Shown here in pieces: positions 27,649-37,100 of a stretch of 64,000 bases of DNA. The notes under the pieces were generated by a model, which worked only from the letters and a program-made list of their open reading frames with translations, was not told the DNA's origin and did no database searches. The position numbers and the translations under genes are program-made. Origin of the DNA: Nocardioides sp. T2.26MG-1 (lineage in GTDB: Bacteria > Actinomycetota > Actinomycetes > Propionibacteriales > Nocardioidaceae). The DNA lies in assembly GCF_950101795.1 (NCBI RefSeq), contig NZ_CATNLZ010000001.1:689382-753381 (forward strand), given 5' to 3'. Within the stretch, counting starts at the first letter, position 1; each line of letters begins with the position of its first letter.

Positions 27649-27852
27649 ATGAACGACTTCATGTCCGCCGACCTGGCCACCCGGCTCACCACTGCGCACG
27701 TGCTCAGCGCCCGCCCGGACGCCCCCGTCGTGCCCGAGGCCGCGCCTCGGCCGGCCCGGACCGCGACCCTGCGGGCGGCGCTCGCAACCGAGCTGCGGAC
27801 CGTCGCCCGGTGGGTCGAGCCGCGGCACCCCAAGGCCTGCCAGCCGAGCTGA
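27649..27852 (+). CDS. small hypothetical protein
   Basis: 67 residues, Ala/Arg-rich, starting MNDFMSADLATRLTTAHVLS and ending EPRHPKACQPS. No family recognised, no membrane segment. It is preceded by a strong promoter and a purine-rich ribosome binding site (GAGGAAGAGAG), which supports real expression. It is cotranscribed with or just ahead of the LacI-type gene 52 bases later. Confidence 0.6.
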   Translation: MNDFMSADLATRLTTAHVLSARPDAPVVPEAAPRPARTATLRAALATELRTVARWVEPRHPKACQPS

Positions 27853-27904
27853 TCTCGAGGTGTCGAGCCTCGCGGCTGGGCGGACCCGCGATACTGGGTC
27901 TGCC

Positions 27905-28942
27905 ATGGCCAAAGTGACCCTCCAATCGATCGCCGACCGGGTCGGCGTGAGCCGGATGACGGTCTCCAACGCGTTCTCCCGACCCGACCAGCTCTCCGCC
28001 GAGCTGCGCGAGCGGATCCTCGCCGCCGCCGACGAGCTCGGGTACGTCGGGCCCGACCCGGCGGCCCGGGCGCTGGCCCGAGGCCGGACCGGGTCGGTCG
28101 GCCTGCTGCTGACCGACGAGCTGAGCGAGGCGTTCCAGGACGCCGTCGCCACGGAGTTCCTCACCTCGGTCGCCGAGGCGCTCAACAAGGAGGGGCTCGC
28201 GGTCACGCTGCTCACCTCGGGGAGCCCCGACGGCCCGTACGTCCCGGCGCGCGACGTCGCCATGGACGGTGCGATCGTCTACATCTGCGACCCCGCCTCG
28301 CCTGACATCGACTGGCTCGAGCGCCGCGGGCTCCCGCTGGTCTCGGTCGACCGCGACCCCTCGCCGTCCGCGCCCAGCATCAACGTCGCCGACCGCGACG
28401 GGGCGCGGGCAGCGGCGCAGCACGTGGTCGACCTCGGCCACCGCTCGGTCGGCATCATCACGCTCGAGAGCAGCTTCGACGTCGAGGGCCAACCGACCGC
28501 GAACCGGCCCGCTCGCGAGCGTCTCCTCGGCTGGCGCGAGGCGCTGGACCCGGTCGGCGTCGAGCCCCTCGTGCGCGCGGCGAAGTTCCGCCCCCACCTC
28601 GCGGTCGAGGACATCGCGCGTGAGCTGCTCGACCGGCCCGACCGGCCGACCGCGGTGCTGTGCTTCTCCGATGCCTTCGCGGTCGCGACCATGCGGGTGG
28701 CGGAGTCACTCGGGCTGCGGGTGCCGGAGGACCTCTCGGTCGTCGGGTACGACGACTCACCCCTGGCGACCGCGGTCCGCCCGCAGCTGACCACGGTGCA
28801 CCAGGAGGTCTCCAGCAAGGGCCACGAGGCGGTCCGCACACTGCTGGGCAGGATGCGTGGCCTCGCCGACACCGAGCCCGAGCGGGTGCTGCTGCCGACC
28901 TCGCTGGTCATCCGCGACAGCACCGCGCCACCCGCGGGCTAG
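27905..28942 (+). CDS. LacI-family transcriptional regulator
   Basis: 345 residues. The N-terminal helix-turn-helix is TLQSIADRVGVSRMTVSNAF and the hinge follows at about 50-60. The periplasmic-binding-protein-like sensor shows LLLTDELSEAFQD, FVSVDRDPS-like and SVVGYDDSPLATAVRPQLTT elements. Start ATG 27905 leaves the standard few residues before the HTH. Sugar ligand unknown; the upstream amylase makes maltodextrins a reasonable guess only. Confidence 0.92.
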   Translation: MAKVTLQSIADRVGVSRMTVSNAFSRPDQLSAELRERILAAADELGYVGPDPAARALARGRTGSVGLLLTDELSEAFQDAVATEFLTSVAEALNKEGLAVTLLTSGSPDGPYVPARDVAMDGAIVYICDPASPDIDWLERRGLPLVSVDRDPSPSAPSINVADRDGARAAAQHVVDLGHRSVGIITLESSFDVEGQPTANRPARERLLGWREALDPVGVEPLVRAAKFRPHLAVEDIARELLDRPDRPTAVLCFSDAFAVATMRVAESLGLRVPEDLSVVGYDDSPLATAVRPQLTTVHQEVSSKGHEAVRTLLGRMRGLADTEPERVLLPTSLVIRDSTAPPAG

Positions 28943-28944
28943 CC

Positions 28945-29091
28945 CTAGGTCGCGATGAACAGGATCTCGTCGCGTCCGTACTCCATGCCGGGGTGCTCCG
29001 CGGCGAGGTGCTGCTGGGTGAGCTCGACGAGCTCGTCCTCGTCGGCGCCCGTGATCACGGTGCCGCACGGACAGGTCAGCCGGGTCTTCAT
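28945..29091 (-). CDS. DUF1059-like small protein
   Basis: 48 residues beginning MKTRLTCPCGTVITGADEDE and containing VELTQQHLAAEHPGM. The Cys-Pro-Cys pair and downstream His match small DUF1059 proteins, which may bind a metal. Its stop lies two bases from the convergent LacI-type gene end. Confidence 0.78.
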   Translation of the reverse strand: MKTRLTCPCGTVITGADEDELVELTQQHLAAEHPGMEYGRDEILFIAT

Positions 29092-29137
29092 CCGCCCAGC
29101 GTAGTTACCCGTCGTCCCTGAGGGGTACCGCCGTGTC

Positions 29138-29464
29138 ATGACCGACCGGCACCCCGACCCGCCGCCCGAGCCGCGGCCCGACGCCCCACCACCGGGCTCC
29201 GACCCGGACCCGCTGCGCGGCTCGCGCACCAGCGGCGTGTGGTTGGCGGTGATCGCGCTGGCCGTCGTCCTGGTCCTCCTCGTCGTGTTCATCGCCCAGA
29301 ACACGCAGGACGTGCACGTGTCCTTCCTGGGCTGGGACGGCCAGGCTCCACTCGCGGTCACCCTGCTGGTCGCCGCGGTCTCCGGGATCGTGCTGACCGG
29401 GATCGCCGGCAGCCTGCGCATCTTCCAGCTCCGGCGGCGGGTACGCCGCACCCGCCGAGGCTGA
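29138..29464 (+). CDS. LapA-domain inner membrane protein
   Basis: 108 residues: Pro/Asp-rich cytoplasmic start, first helix VWLAVIALAVVLVLLVVFIA, the LapA-type loop QNTQDVHVSFLGWDGQAPL, second helix, and a basic tail (RRRVRRTRRG). LapA proteins link to lipopolysaccharide assembly in Gram-negatives; the role in actinobacteria is unknown. Confidence 0.82.
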   Translation: MTDRHPDPPPEPRPDAPPPGSDPDPLRGSRTSGVWLAVIALAVVLVLLVVFIAQNTQDVHVSFLGWDGQAPLAVTLLVAAVSGIVLTGIAGSLRIFQLRRRVRRTRRG

Positions 29465-29476
29465 CGGGGCCCTCCA

Positions 29477-31129
<1,653 letters not shown>

Positions 31130-31768
31130 CGCGCTCTCCCCTTGTCACTCAGACCATCGTCGGTGCCTCCGAGTCCACGGCGGCCAGATCGGCCGGCAGC
31201 GCCCGGACCTGAGAGAGGGTTTGGTCAAGGATGGCGCGCCGCCGTCACGGTAGTGGCGCCAGCGGAGCTCGAGGCCCATCACCGGCCCACCGAGCAGCTC
31301 CGTCAGTCCGCCATGGCTCGAAGGAGTCCCGAGCACTGCATGGACCTCCGGCGAACAGCCCCGGCGGTACCTGTGCTCCCGTCACCGTGGTGCTGACAGC
31401 CGCCGCGTCGTTCGCCCGGCGCACCGCGCGCAGCAGGGCCTCACCCCTTCCCAGCTCGACGGCCAGCACCCGATCCGTCGGCGTGGTTGCGCGCGTCCAT
31501 GACCGGGACCTCCTGCCTCAGTGTCGTGTCGACCTTGCCGCCGGTCATGCAGAGCCGCCAGTGACCATCGTCCAACCCGCACCACCCACCGCCTGGAGTG
31601 CAGGCCACCGGGTCACGCGGCGGCTACTTCCTCCACCACGACTGTCGACATGACCCCTCATGGGGCTCACCTTCGTCGTCGACACCCGACGCGGGTGAGG
31701 TGACCCTGATCGTGTCACCGGGCTGGAGTGGCGCAGGAAGACGCCGGACGACCCGACCTGCCCCGCCG
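31130..31768. other. 639-base region without an intact gene, probably decayed coding DNA
   Basis: No open frame here looks like a real protein with a ribosome binding site. On the minus strand, protein-like pieces appear in different frames: VLAVELGRGEALLRAVRRAN (about 31480-31410), LTELLGGPVMGLELRWRHYR (about 31310-31250), and ILDQTLSQVRALPADLAAVD ending at a stop near 31151. This suggests a gene broken by frameshifts, but the family cannot be named. Confidence 0.4.
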
Positions 31769-32377
31769 CTAGTCGGCCCGAGGTGACAGGGCGTCGAGGG
31801 TGACGCCGACGAGCCGCTGAGCGGCCGCTCGGCTCGCAGCCGTGGCCACACTGCCCACCGCGGCGAGCGCGAACGCGGCGAGCTCACGAGCCGGGACGTC
31901 GCGACGGAGATCGCCCGCCTCGACGGCCTGCTTGATGAGGTCTTCGACGATCTGCCGGAGGCGGGCGATCTGCCGATGCACCCCCGGGCTCTCGTGCAGG
32001 GACGCGACGAGGTCGGCCCGACCGCCGTGACCACCTGCGTGGCGTCTGATGTCGGCATACGTCGAGAGCACGCGCGCCAACCGCTCTTGGGCACTGCCCG
32101 GCTGGTCCGCGACGGCGCGGAGCTCGTCGACGTGCTCGGCCACCTGGTCCTCGTGCCAGGCGGCGAGGATCTCGTCGAGGTCGGTGAAGTACTTGTACAA
32201 GGTGGCGCGGCCGATGCCAGCGTCCAGCGCGATCGCCGACATGCTGACGCCCTTCAGCCCGTGCTGCGCGAGCAGCTTCGCGGTCGCGCGCACGACGGCG
32301 GCTCGGACCTCCTGGCGATGACTCTCGATCGTGTTGGCCCACAGTTTCGGCACCGGAGAATCGTACATCCCGTCCAT
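31769..32377 (-). CDS. TetR-family regulator
   Basis: 202 residues from ATG 32377 (an in-frame ATG at 32368 is an alternative). The HTH is GVSMSAIALDAGIGRATLYK followed by YFTDLDEILAAWHEDQ; the C-terminal half is helical. A 28-bp near-perfect palindrome lies 6 bases upstream, so autoregulation is likely. The divergent operon it should control contains a small gene and only a relic of an ABC ATPase. Confidence 0.9.
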   Translation of the reverse strand: MDGMYDSPVPKLWANTIESHRQEVRAAVVRATAKLLAQHGLKGVSMSAIALDAGIGRATLYKYFTDLDEILAAWHEDQVAEHVDELRAVADQPGSAQERLARVLSTYADIRRHAGGHGGRADLVASLHESPGVHRQIARLRQIVEDLIKQAVEAGDLRRDVPARELAAFALAAVGSVATAASRAAAQRLVGVTLDALSPRAD

Positions 32378-32383
32378 GTCGAG

Positions 32384-32411
32384 ACAGTATGTCTTGATCA
32401 AGACAGACTGT
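32384..32411. promoter_or_regulatory. TetR operator candidate
   Basis: The core TGTCTTGATCAAGACA (32390-32405) is a perfect 16-bp palindrome, extended by ACAGTA and GACTGT flanks to 28 bp with one mismatched pair. It sits between the TetR start at 32377 and the divergent gene start at 32430. Confidence 0.8.
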
Positions 32412-32429
32412 ATCGCTAGCCTCGCTGGC

Positions 32430-32672
32430 ATGACACAGAACTGTCGAGCCACCGGGCTCACTGAGGAACAGATCGCCGACGTCCGCTCGCAGCACGTCGT
32501 CGACCGGCTCGCCGAGGCGGTGCGGGTCGGGCTCACCTCGCCGGCCGAGGTCGAGCACCTGGCGCAACGCCTGCGCGACGGCGAGGACGCGGGCGAGATC
32601 CGCCGGACCGTCAACGCGCTGGCCCGACGCGCCCGCACGATCGAGGCGGCTCGTGAGCAACCTCGGGGGTGA
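32430..32672 (+). CDS. small hypothetical protein divergent from TetR gene
   Basis: 80 residues from ATG 32430, mostly alpha-helical and charged (EEQIADVRSQHVVDRLAEAV through LAQRLRDGEDAGEIRRTVNA). No known family. Starts 18 bases after the TetR operator and overlaps the GTG of the following ABC ATPase relic by 20 bases, so it was probably the first gene of a drug-exporter operon. Confidence 0.6.
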   Translation: MTQNCRATGLTEEQIADVRSQHVVDRLAEAVRVGLTSPAEVEHLAQRLRDGEDAGEIRRTVNALARRARTIEAAREQPRG

Positions 32673-32790
32673 TGCCGCGGTGGAGGTCCGCGGCCTGACC
32701 AAAACCACCGTGGTGGACAACGTCGCCTCCGGCTCGCTGCCGGCACCGTCACCGGCCTGCGGGAACAGCGCTCGCGTGTCGCGTCACCAT
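32653..32790 (+). pseudogene. truncated ABC-transporter ATPase relic
   Basis: GTG 32653 begins VSNLGGDAAVEVRGLTK, the usual opening of an ABC ATPase (VEVRGLTK), then TTVVDNVA. After a frame change the sequence AAGTVTGLRE matches the beta-strand that normally precedes Walker A. Walker A and everything beyond it are missing. The remnant ends about 115 bases before tRNA-Arg. Confidence 0.6.
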
Positions 32791-32859
32791 GACAAGGCCC
32801 GCGGACAGCGACCGGACCGCGCCACACTCGAACGGCCCGGAGACAGGAGCACCCCGATC

Positions 32860-32875
32860 CCTGCCGTTCGGCAGG
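32860..32875 (-). terminator. possible terminator after tRNA-Arg
   Basis: CCTGCC-GTTC-GGCAGG forms a 6-bp stem 30 bases beyond the 3' end of tRNA-Arg on the minus strand. Weak, with no T-run. Confidence 0.3.
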
Positions 32876-32904
32876 TCACGGGGCTCTCGACGTCGCAGGC
32901 TCTG

Positions 32905-32977
32905 CGCGCCCGTAGGGATTCGAACCCCAAACCTTCTGATCCGTAGTCAGATGCTCTATCCGTTGAGCTACGGGCGC
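32905..32977 (-). tRNA. tRNA-Arg (ACG)
   Basis: 73-base cloverleaf read by eye: acceptor GCGCCCG/CGGGCGC, D-arm GCTC/GAGC, anticodon stem TCTGA/TCAGA around loop CTACGGA giving anticodon ACG, T-arm GGGGTTCGAATCCC-like, discriminator G. CCA is not encoded. Confidence 0.95.
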
Positions 32978-33057
32978 ATGCCGCACACCAGGTGAGCGAC
33001 CCGACGAGGATAGCCGACCGTCTCCGCGCGGCTGAAATCGGCACCCCCTTGCCGGCC

Positions 33058-33085
33058 GGGTACGGCGGTCGCGACCGCCGTACCC
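33058..33085. repeat. 28-bp perfect palindrome upstream of pckG
   Basis: GGGTACGGCGGTCG is followed immediately by its exact reverse complement. It lies 80 bases from the tRNA-Arg start and 18 bases before the candidate pckG promoter. The half-site TCGCGACCGCCGTA recurs at 40802-40815. Could be an operator or a repeat-element remnant. The rest of the 406-base gap between tRNA-Arg and pckG holds the promoter region and a 10-bp palindrome TGTCGCGACA (33183-33192). Confidence 0.7.
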
Positions 33086-33102
33086 GCGCCGATCTTTGGT
33101 CA

Positions 33103-33131
33103 TTGAAATGCTGAAGAAAGCCTTGTTTAGA
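33103..33131 (+). promoter_or_regulatory. candidate promoter of pckG
   Basis: TTGAAA (33103-33108), a 17-base spacer and TTTAGA (33126-33131) stand out in a low-GC patch. The -35 is good and the -10 weak. It would leave a leader of about 245 bases. Confidence 0.35.
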
Positions 33132-33383
33132 CAGGGATTCTCCGAGTGTGACGAGGCACACGGGCCGTTGAACGATCCAATGTGTCGCGACAGAAATGCA
33201 GGGGTACTGTCGCCCCACCCCAGGGGTCCGCCGCCGGTTCGCCGGCCGCCTCCGGGCCCCACGAGTCGCCGCCAACGACGCCGGCCGATCCAGACCGACT
33301 CCACGACACACCGTCGACGCGTCGACGGCCGGAGGCCCCGACACTCGGGTGGCCACCGCGAATCCGCGAGAGGGAACCAGGCA

Positions 33384-35222
33384 ATGACCGCCGAGACGCA
33401 GGCACCGACCACCGAGGCGACGAGCGACCGTCCGCCCACGACCCACCAGGGCATCCTCGACTTCGTCAACGAGGTCGCCGCGATGACGCAGCCGGACCGC
33501 ATCCACTGGTGCACGGGCTCCGACGAGGAGTGGACCGAGCTCACCGACGCCCTGGTGTCGACCGGCACGTTCACCCGGCTCAACCCGGCGATCAAGCCCA
33601 ACTCCTTCCACGCGGCCTCCGACCCGACCGACGTGGCCCGTGTCGAGGACCGCACCTTCATCTGCTCGGTCGACGAGCGCGACGCGGGGCCCACCAACAA
33701 CTGGATGGCCCCGAACGAGATGAAGTCCCTGATGCGGGACCTCTACCAGGGGTGCATGCGCGGCCGGACCATGTACGTCATCCCGTTCGTGATGGGTCAC
33801 CTCGAGGCCGAGAGCCCGATGTTCGGCGTGGAGATCACCGACTCCGCCTACGTCACCGCCTCGATGCGGGTGATGGCTCGCATGGGCAGCAACGTGCTGG
33901 CCCGGATGGAGGAGCTGGACGCCGAGTTCGTCCCCGCCCTGCACTCGGTGGGCCACCCGCTCGAGCCCGGTCAGGCCGACGTGTCCTGGCCGTGCAACGA
34001 CACGAAGTACATCGTGCAGTTCCCCGAGGAGCGCGCGATCTGGTCCTACGGCTCCGGCTACGGCGGCAACGCGCTGCTCGGCAAGAAGTGCTACGCCCTG
34101 CGCATCGCGAGCGTGATGGCGCGCGACGAGGGCTGGCTGGCCGAGCACATGCTGATCCTCAAGCTCACCTCGCCCGAGGGCACGGTGAAGTACGTCGCGG
34201 CCGCGTTCCCGAGCGCCTGCGGCAAGACCAACCTCGCGATGCTCCAGCCGACGATCCCGGGCTGGAAGGTCGAGACCCTCGGCGACGACATCGCCTGGAT
34301 GCGGGTGGGCGAGGATGGCCGCCTGTGGGCGGTCAACCCCGAGTACGGCTTCTTCGGCGTCGCGCCGGGCACCAACGAGCACACCAACCCCAACGCGATG
34401 AGCACGATCAACAAGGGCAACTCGGTGTTCACCAACGTCGCCCTCACCGAGGACGGCGACATCTGGTGGGAGGGCCTGGAGAACACGCCCGCCAAGGCCA
34501 CCTCCTGGAAGGGCGAGGCCTGGACGCCGGAGAGCGACTTCCTCTCCAGCCACCCCAACAGCCGCTACTGCACCCCGATCAAGCAGTGCGACATCCTCGC
34601 GCCCGAGTACGACGACCCGCGCGGCGTACCGATCGACGCGATCCTGTTCGGTGGCCGCCGCAAGACGACGGTCCCGCTGGTCTTCGAGGCCCGGGACTGG
34701 ACGCACGGCACGTTCCTCGGTGCCACGCTCTCCTCCGAGACCACCGCCGCCGCGGTCGGCCAGGTCGGCGTGGTGCGCCGCGACCCGATGGCGATGCTGC
34801 CGTTCATCGGCTACAACGCCGGCGACTACTTCAACCACTGGATCACCGTCGGCAAGGACAACGACGCCGCCAAGCTGCCGCGGATCTTCTACGTGAACTG
34901 GTTCCGGCGTGACGCCGACGGCGGCTTCCTGTGGCCGGGCTTCGGCGAGAACAGCCGGGTGCTGAAGTGGGTCGTCGAGCGCATCGACGGCCAGGCCGAC
35001 GCCGTCGAGACCCCGATCGGCTACGTCCCCACCCCCGACGCGCTCGACACCGAGGGCCTCGACCTGTCCCGCGAGGACCTCGAGGCGACGCTCGCCGTCG
35101 ACGTCGACGAGTGGCGGGCGGAGGTCCCGCAGATCCAGGAGTGGTTCGAGAAGTTCGGCGAGGACCTGCCGGCCGTGCTCTGGACCGAGCTCGACGGCCT
35201 GCGGGCCCGGTTGGGCGACTGA
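33384..35222 (+). CDS. pckG: phosphoenolpyruvate carboxykinase (GTP)
   Basis: 612 residues. Converts oxaloacetate and GTP to PEP, GDP and CO2 in gluconeogenesis. The P-loop with the reactive cysteine is [12 protein letters not shown] at about 277-288; other family blocks are [55 protein letters not shown], and [20 protein letters not shown]. Full length. The ATG follows a purine-rich GAGAGGGAACCAGGCA stretch. A strong terminator follows the stop. Confidence 0.97.
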   Translation: MTAETQAPTTEATSDRPPTTHQGILDFVNEVAAMTQPDRIHWCTGSDEEWTELTDALVSTGTFTRLNPAIKPNSFHAASDPTDVARVEDRTFICSVDERDAGPTNNWMAPNEMKSLMRDLYQGCMRGRTMYVIPFVMGHLEAESPMFGVEITDSAYVTASMRVMARMGSNVLARMEELDAEFVPALHSVGHPLEPGQADVSWPCNDTKYIVQFPEERAIWSYGSGYGGNALLGKKCYALRIASVMARDEGWLAEHMLILKLTSPEGTVKYVAAAFPSACGKTNLAMLQPTIPGWKVETLGDDIAWMRVGEDGRLWAVNPEYGFFGVAPGTNEHTNPNAMSTINKGNSVFTNVALTEDGDIWWEGLENTPAKATSWKGEAWTPESDFLSSHPNSRYCTPIKQCDILAPEYDDPRGVPIDAILFGGRRKTTVPLVFEARDWTHGTFLGATLSSETTAAAVGQVGVVRRDPMAMLPFIGYNAGDYFNHWITVGKDNDAAKLPRIFYVNWFRRDADGGFLWPGFGENSRVLKWVVERIDGQADAVETPIGYVPTPDALDTEGLDLSREDLEATLAVDVDEWRAEVPQIQEWFEKFGEDLPAVLWTELDGLRARLGD

Positions 35223-35243
35223 CCCGACGTCACCAAGATCACC

Positions 35244-35278
35244 CGAAGGGCCCCGTCCGCATCGGACGGGGCCCTTCG
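35244..35278 (+). terminator. terminator after pckG
   Basis: CGAAGGGCCCCGTCC pairs exactly with GGACGGGGCCCTTCG (15-bp arms) around a 5-base loop, 21 bases after the pckG stop. No T-run, as is usual in high-GC actinobacteria. Confidence 0.8.
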
Positions 35279-35353
35279 TGCTGGGTCCTATGGGATCATC
35301 GGCTCACAGGTTCGGCACGCATGGGGGCGACGGTCGAAAGGGGAGGCGAGCCG

Positions 35354-36364
35354 GTGGAGTCCTTGGGTCCGGACGAGCGTGCACTGCTCGAAGGTGCCGG
35401 TGCGACTCTCTTCGAGGAGTTGATCACCGCCGGGGGACTGCCTGCCGAGGACCGTCGACTGGTCCCGGGCGGAGCGCTCCACGACGCTCTCGACCTGTTG
35501 AAGTCCATGAGCCTGGCTCGGCTGACGGCAGACGGCGCGCGCTGGGAAGCGCAGGATCCGGCGGTAGCACAGTCCCGCGTGGTGTCCCCGCTGGGCCAGG
35601 AGGGCGCCAGGCTGCTGAGCGAGTCCTCCCAGTGGGCCACGGCGTTCGGCGCCCTGACGCATGCCTGGCGCAAAGCCCCACACGAGATTTCCGGCGGACC
35701 GTTCACCTACCTGCCGGTCGACGCGATCGACCCCTACATCGCTGGCATGGTCGCCGAGTGCGAGGAGGAGATGCTCACGGCACAGCCACAGGCGATCCGC
35801 AACATGAGGGACATGCCCAACGCGGTGCTGCGCGACACCGCCCTGCTCGAGCGCGGGGCTCGGATCCGCACCCTGTATCAACACAGCGCGCGGCGCAACA
35901 ATGTCACGCGAGAGTACGTAGCCCAGGTCACCGAGCGAGGCAGCGAGGTGCGCACGCTCGACGAGTTCTTCAACCGGATGATCGTGGTCGATCGCCGTGT
36001 GGCCATCATCCCGAGCAAGGAGACTCACCGGGTCGCCCTGGCGGTGAGAGAGCCCTCGGTCGTGGCGTACCTGGTCGATGTGTTCGAGCGCTCCTGGGAG
36101 CGGGGACGTCCCTTCACCAGCCGCGAGGCATCGGTGATGCGCGACATCGCCTCCGAACAGCGCTCGATGACGCTCCGGATGCTGATCGAGGGCCACTCCG
36201 ACCCGGTCTCCGCCAAGCGCCTGGGCGTCAGCCCGCGGACCTACGCCGGCTACATCGCGGACCTCAAGGATGAGTTCGAGGCCGAGACCCGGTTCCAGCT
36301 CGGCTACACGATCGGCCGGCTCGGGATCACCGGCCGCGACGACGAGGACGACCCCGAACACTGA
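35354..36364 (+). CDS. PLD-like (TrmB-type) regulator with LuxR-class HTH
   Basis: 336 residues from GTG 35354, chosen because GGGAGG lies at 35341; ATG 35321 would add 11 residues but has a weak site. N-terminal winged-helix-like segment, then a PLD-like core (ARIRTLYQHSARRNNVTREY, then RGSEVRTLDEFFNRMIVVDR and VAIIPS), and a C-terminal HTH (DPVSAKRLGVSPRTYAGYIA). No catalytic HKD motif, so a sensor rather than a phospholipase. Faces the secreted-peptide gene at 36508 across a shared terminator. Distant relative of the regulators at 37101 and 38538. Confidence 0.8.
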   Translation: MESLGPDERALLEGAGATLFEELITAGGLPAEDRRLVPGGALHDALDLLKSMSLARLTADGARWEAQDPAVAQSRVVSPLGQEGARLLSESSQWATAFGALTHAWRKAPHEISGGPFTYLPVDAIDPYIAGMVAECEEEMLTAQPQAIRNMRDMPNAVLRDTALLERGARIRTLYQHSARRNNVTREYVAQVTERGSEVRTLDEFFNRMIVVDRRVAIIPSKETHRVALAVREPSVVAYLVDVFERSWERGRPFTSREASVMRDIASEQRSMTLRMLIEGHSDPVSAKRLGVSPRTYAGYIADLKDEFEAETRFQLGYTIGRLGITGRDDEDDPEH

Positions 36365-36377
36365 CGCGGCGTAGACG

Positions 36378-36415
36378 CGACGAAGGGCAGCAACCGAGGT
36401 CGCTGCCCTTCGTCG
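36378..36415. terminator. bidirectional terminator
   Basis: CGACGAAGGGCAGC (36378-36391) pairs exactly with GCTGCCCTTCGTCG (36402-36415) around a 10-base loop. It lies between the convergent regulator (stop 36364) and peptide gene (stop 36508). Confidence 0.75.
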
Positions 36416-36507
36416 TTGGTGGCCGAGCCGGGCCGGGGGGTGGCACTGGGACCGAACAAGTGGGGGGTGAGTTGGGTCCCCGGCTCGACCGAGCTTGGAT
36501 CAGCCGA

Positions 36508-36636
36508 TCAGCGCCCGCCAGGTCCGATGCGGGTGCTCCAGCTGCTGTCGGCATGTGCCGGGGCCGAGATCCCCAGGAGGCCGATGCTCATCGTCGCGGT
36601 GACGAGCGCGATGGCGACCTTGCGTGCAATGTTCAT
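36508..36636 (-). CDS. 42-residue secreted peptide precursor
   Basis: The frame encodes a textbook signal peptide: MNIARK n-region, hydrophobic VAIALVTATMSIGLLGI, and c-region SAPAHA before Asp. Cleavage after AHA leaves a 13-residue product, DSSWSTRIGPGGR. A strong ribosome binding site (GGAGAGG) stands 6 bases before the ATG, which argues strongly for translation. It lies between two regulators of the same architecture. No Cys, so no disulfide or lanthionine. Function unknown; a secreted signal is an inference. Confidence 0.75.
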   Translation of the reverse strand: MNIARKVAIALVTATMSIGLLGISAPAHADSSWSTRIGPGGR

Positions 36637-36706
36637 GTTCCCTCTCCACCTTCTACGCGGGGCCCACGGAAGTCCCGGTGGACACAGTCTGGGCGCGCAC
36701 GAGAGG

Positions 36707-36774
36707 TTCATGCGGAGAAACGGGTGCCTCAAATACGTGCATTGCATGTTTCTGCAGCCACGTCCGCGCATGAA
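36707..36774. promoter_or_regulatory. extended dyad upstream of the peptide gene
   Basis: Within the 464-base gap 36637-37100, TTCATGCGG/AGAAAC (36707-36721) is mirrored by GTTTCT (36748-36753) and CCGCGCATGAA (36764-36774). The enclosed sequence is the lowest-GC part of the gap. Likely contains the peptide promoter and operator, reading leftward. Confidence 0.5.
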
Positions 36775-36799
36775 GCTGTCGTTGGCCTCATCGGCGGCT

Positions 36800-36830
36800 C
36801 GGCTCCCGCGCCCTGGAGGCGCGGGAGCCG
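36800..36830 (-). terminator. strong hairpin between regulator and peptide gene
   Basis: CGGCTCCCGCGCC pairs exactly with GGCGCGGGAGCCG (13-bp arms, 5-base loop). Probably ends transcription from the regulator at 37101, isolating the peptide gene. From here to 37100 no gene was found. Confidence 0.6.
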
Positions 36831-37100
36831 CCCGAGGCCGGAATGTCCCCCGCACAGCCCGGCCCAGCCGCCGAGGCACCAGCGGGCCGTCGATAGCGTA
36901 GAGACGCACCCACCCGCGCGTCGCGTCCGTTGCAACAACCTGCAATCGACCTGACTTCCGACACTCGTTCCCGCATCCCGAGTGAGGGACGAAACCCGAC
37001 GGCAGGGTCGGGGTCACGGGCGGCACGGTCCGTGGGTCGTGGTCGCACCCGCGGCCGGACAACGGTCTCTGACACGCGGGTGGCGCGATGCGCGTCCGAC

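Noticed and set aside
36416..36954. plus-strand open frames over the peptide gene
   Set aside because: No ribosome binding site, no domain; the minus-strand peptide has a signal sequence and ribosome binding site.
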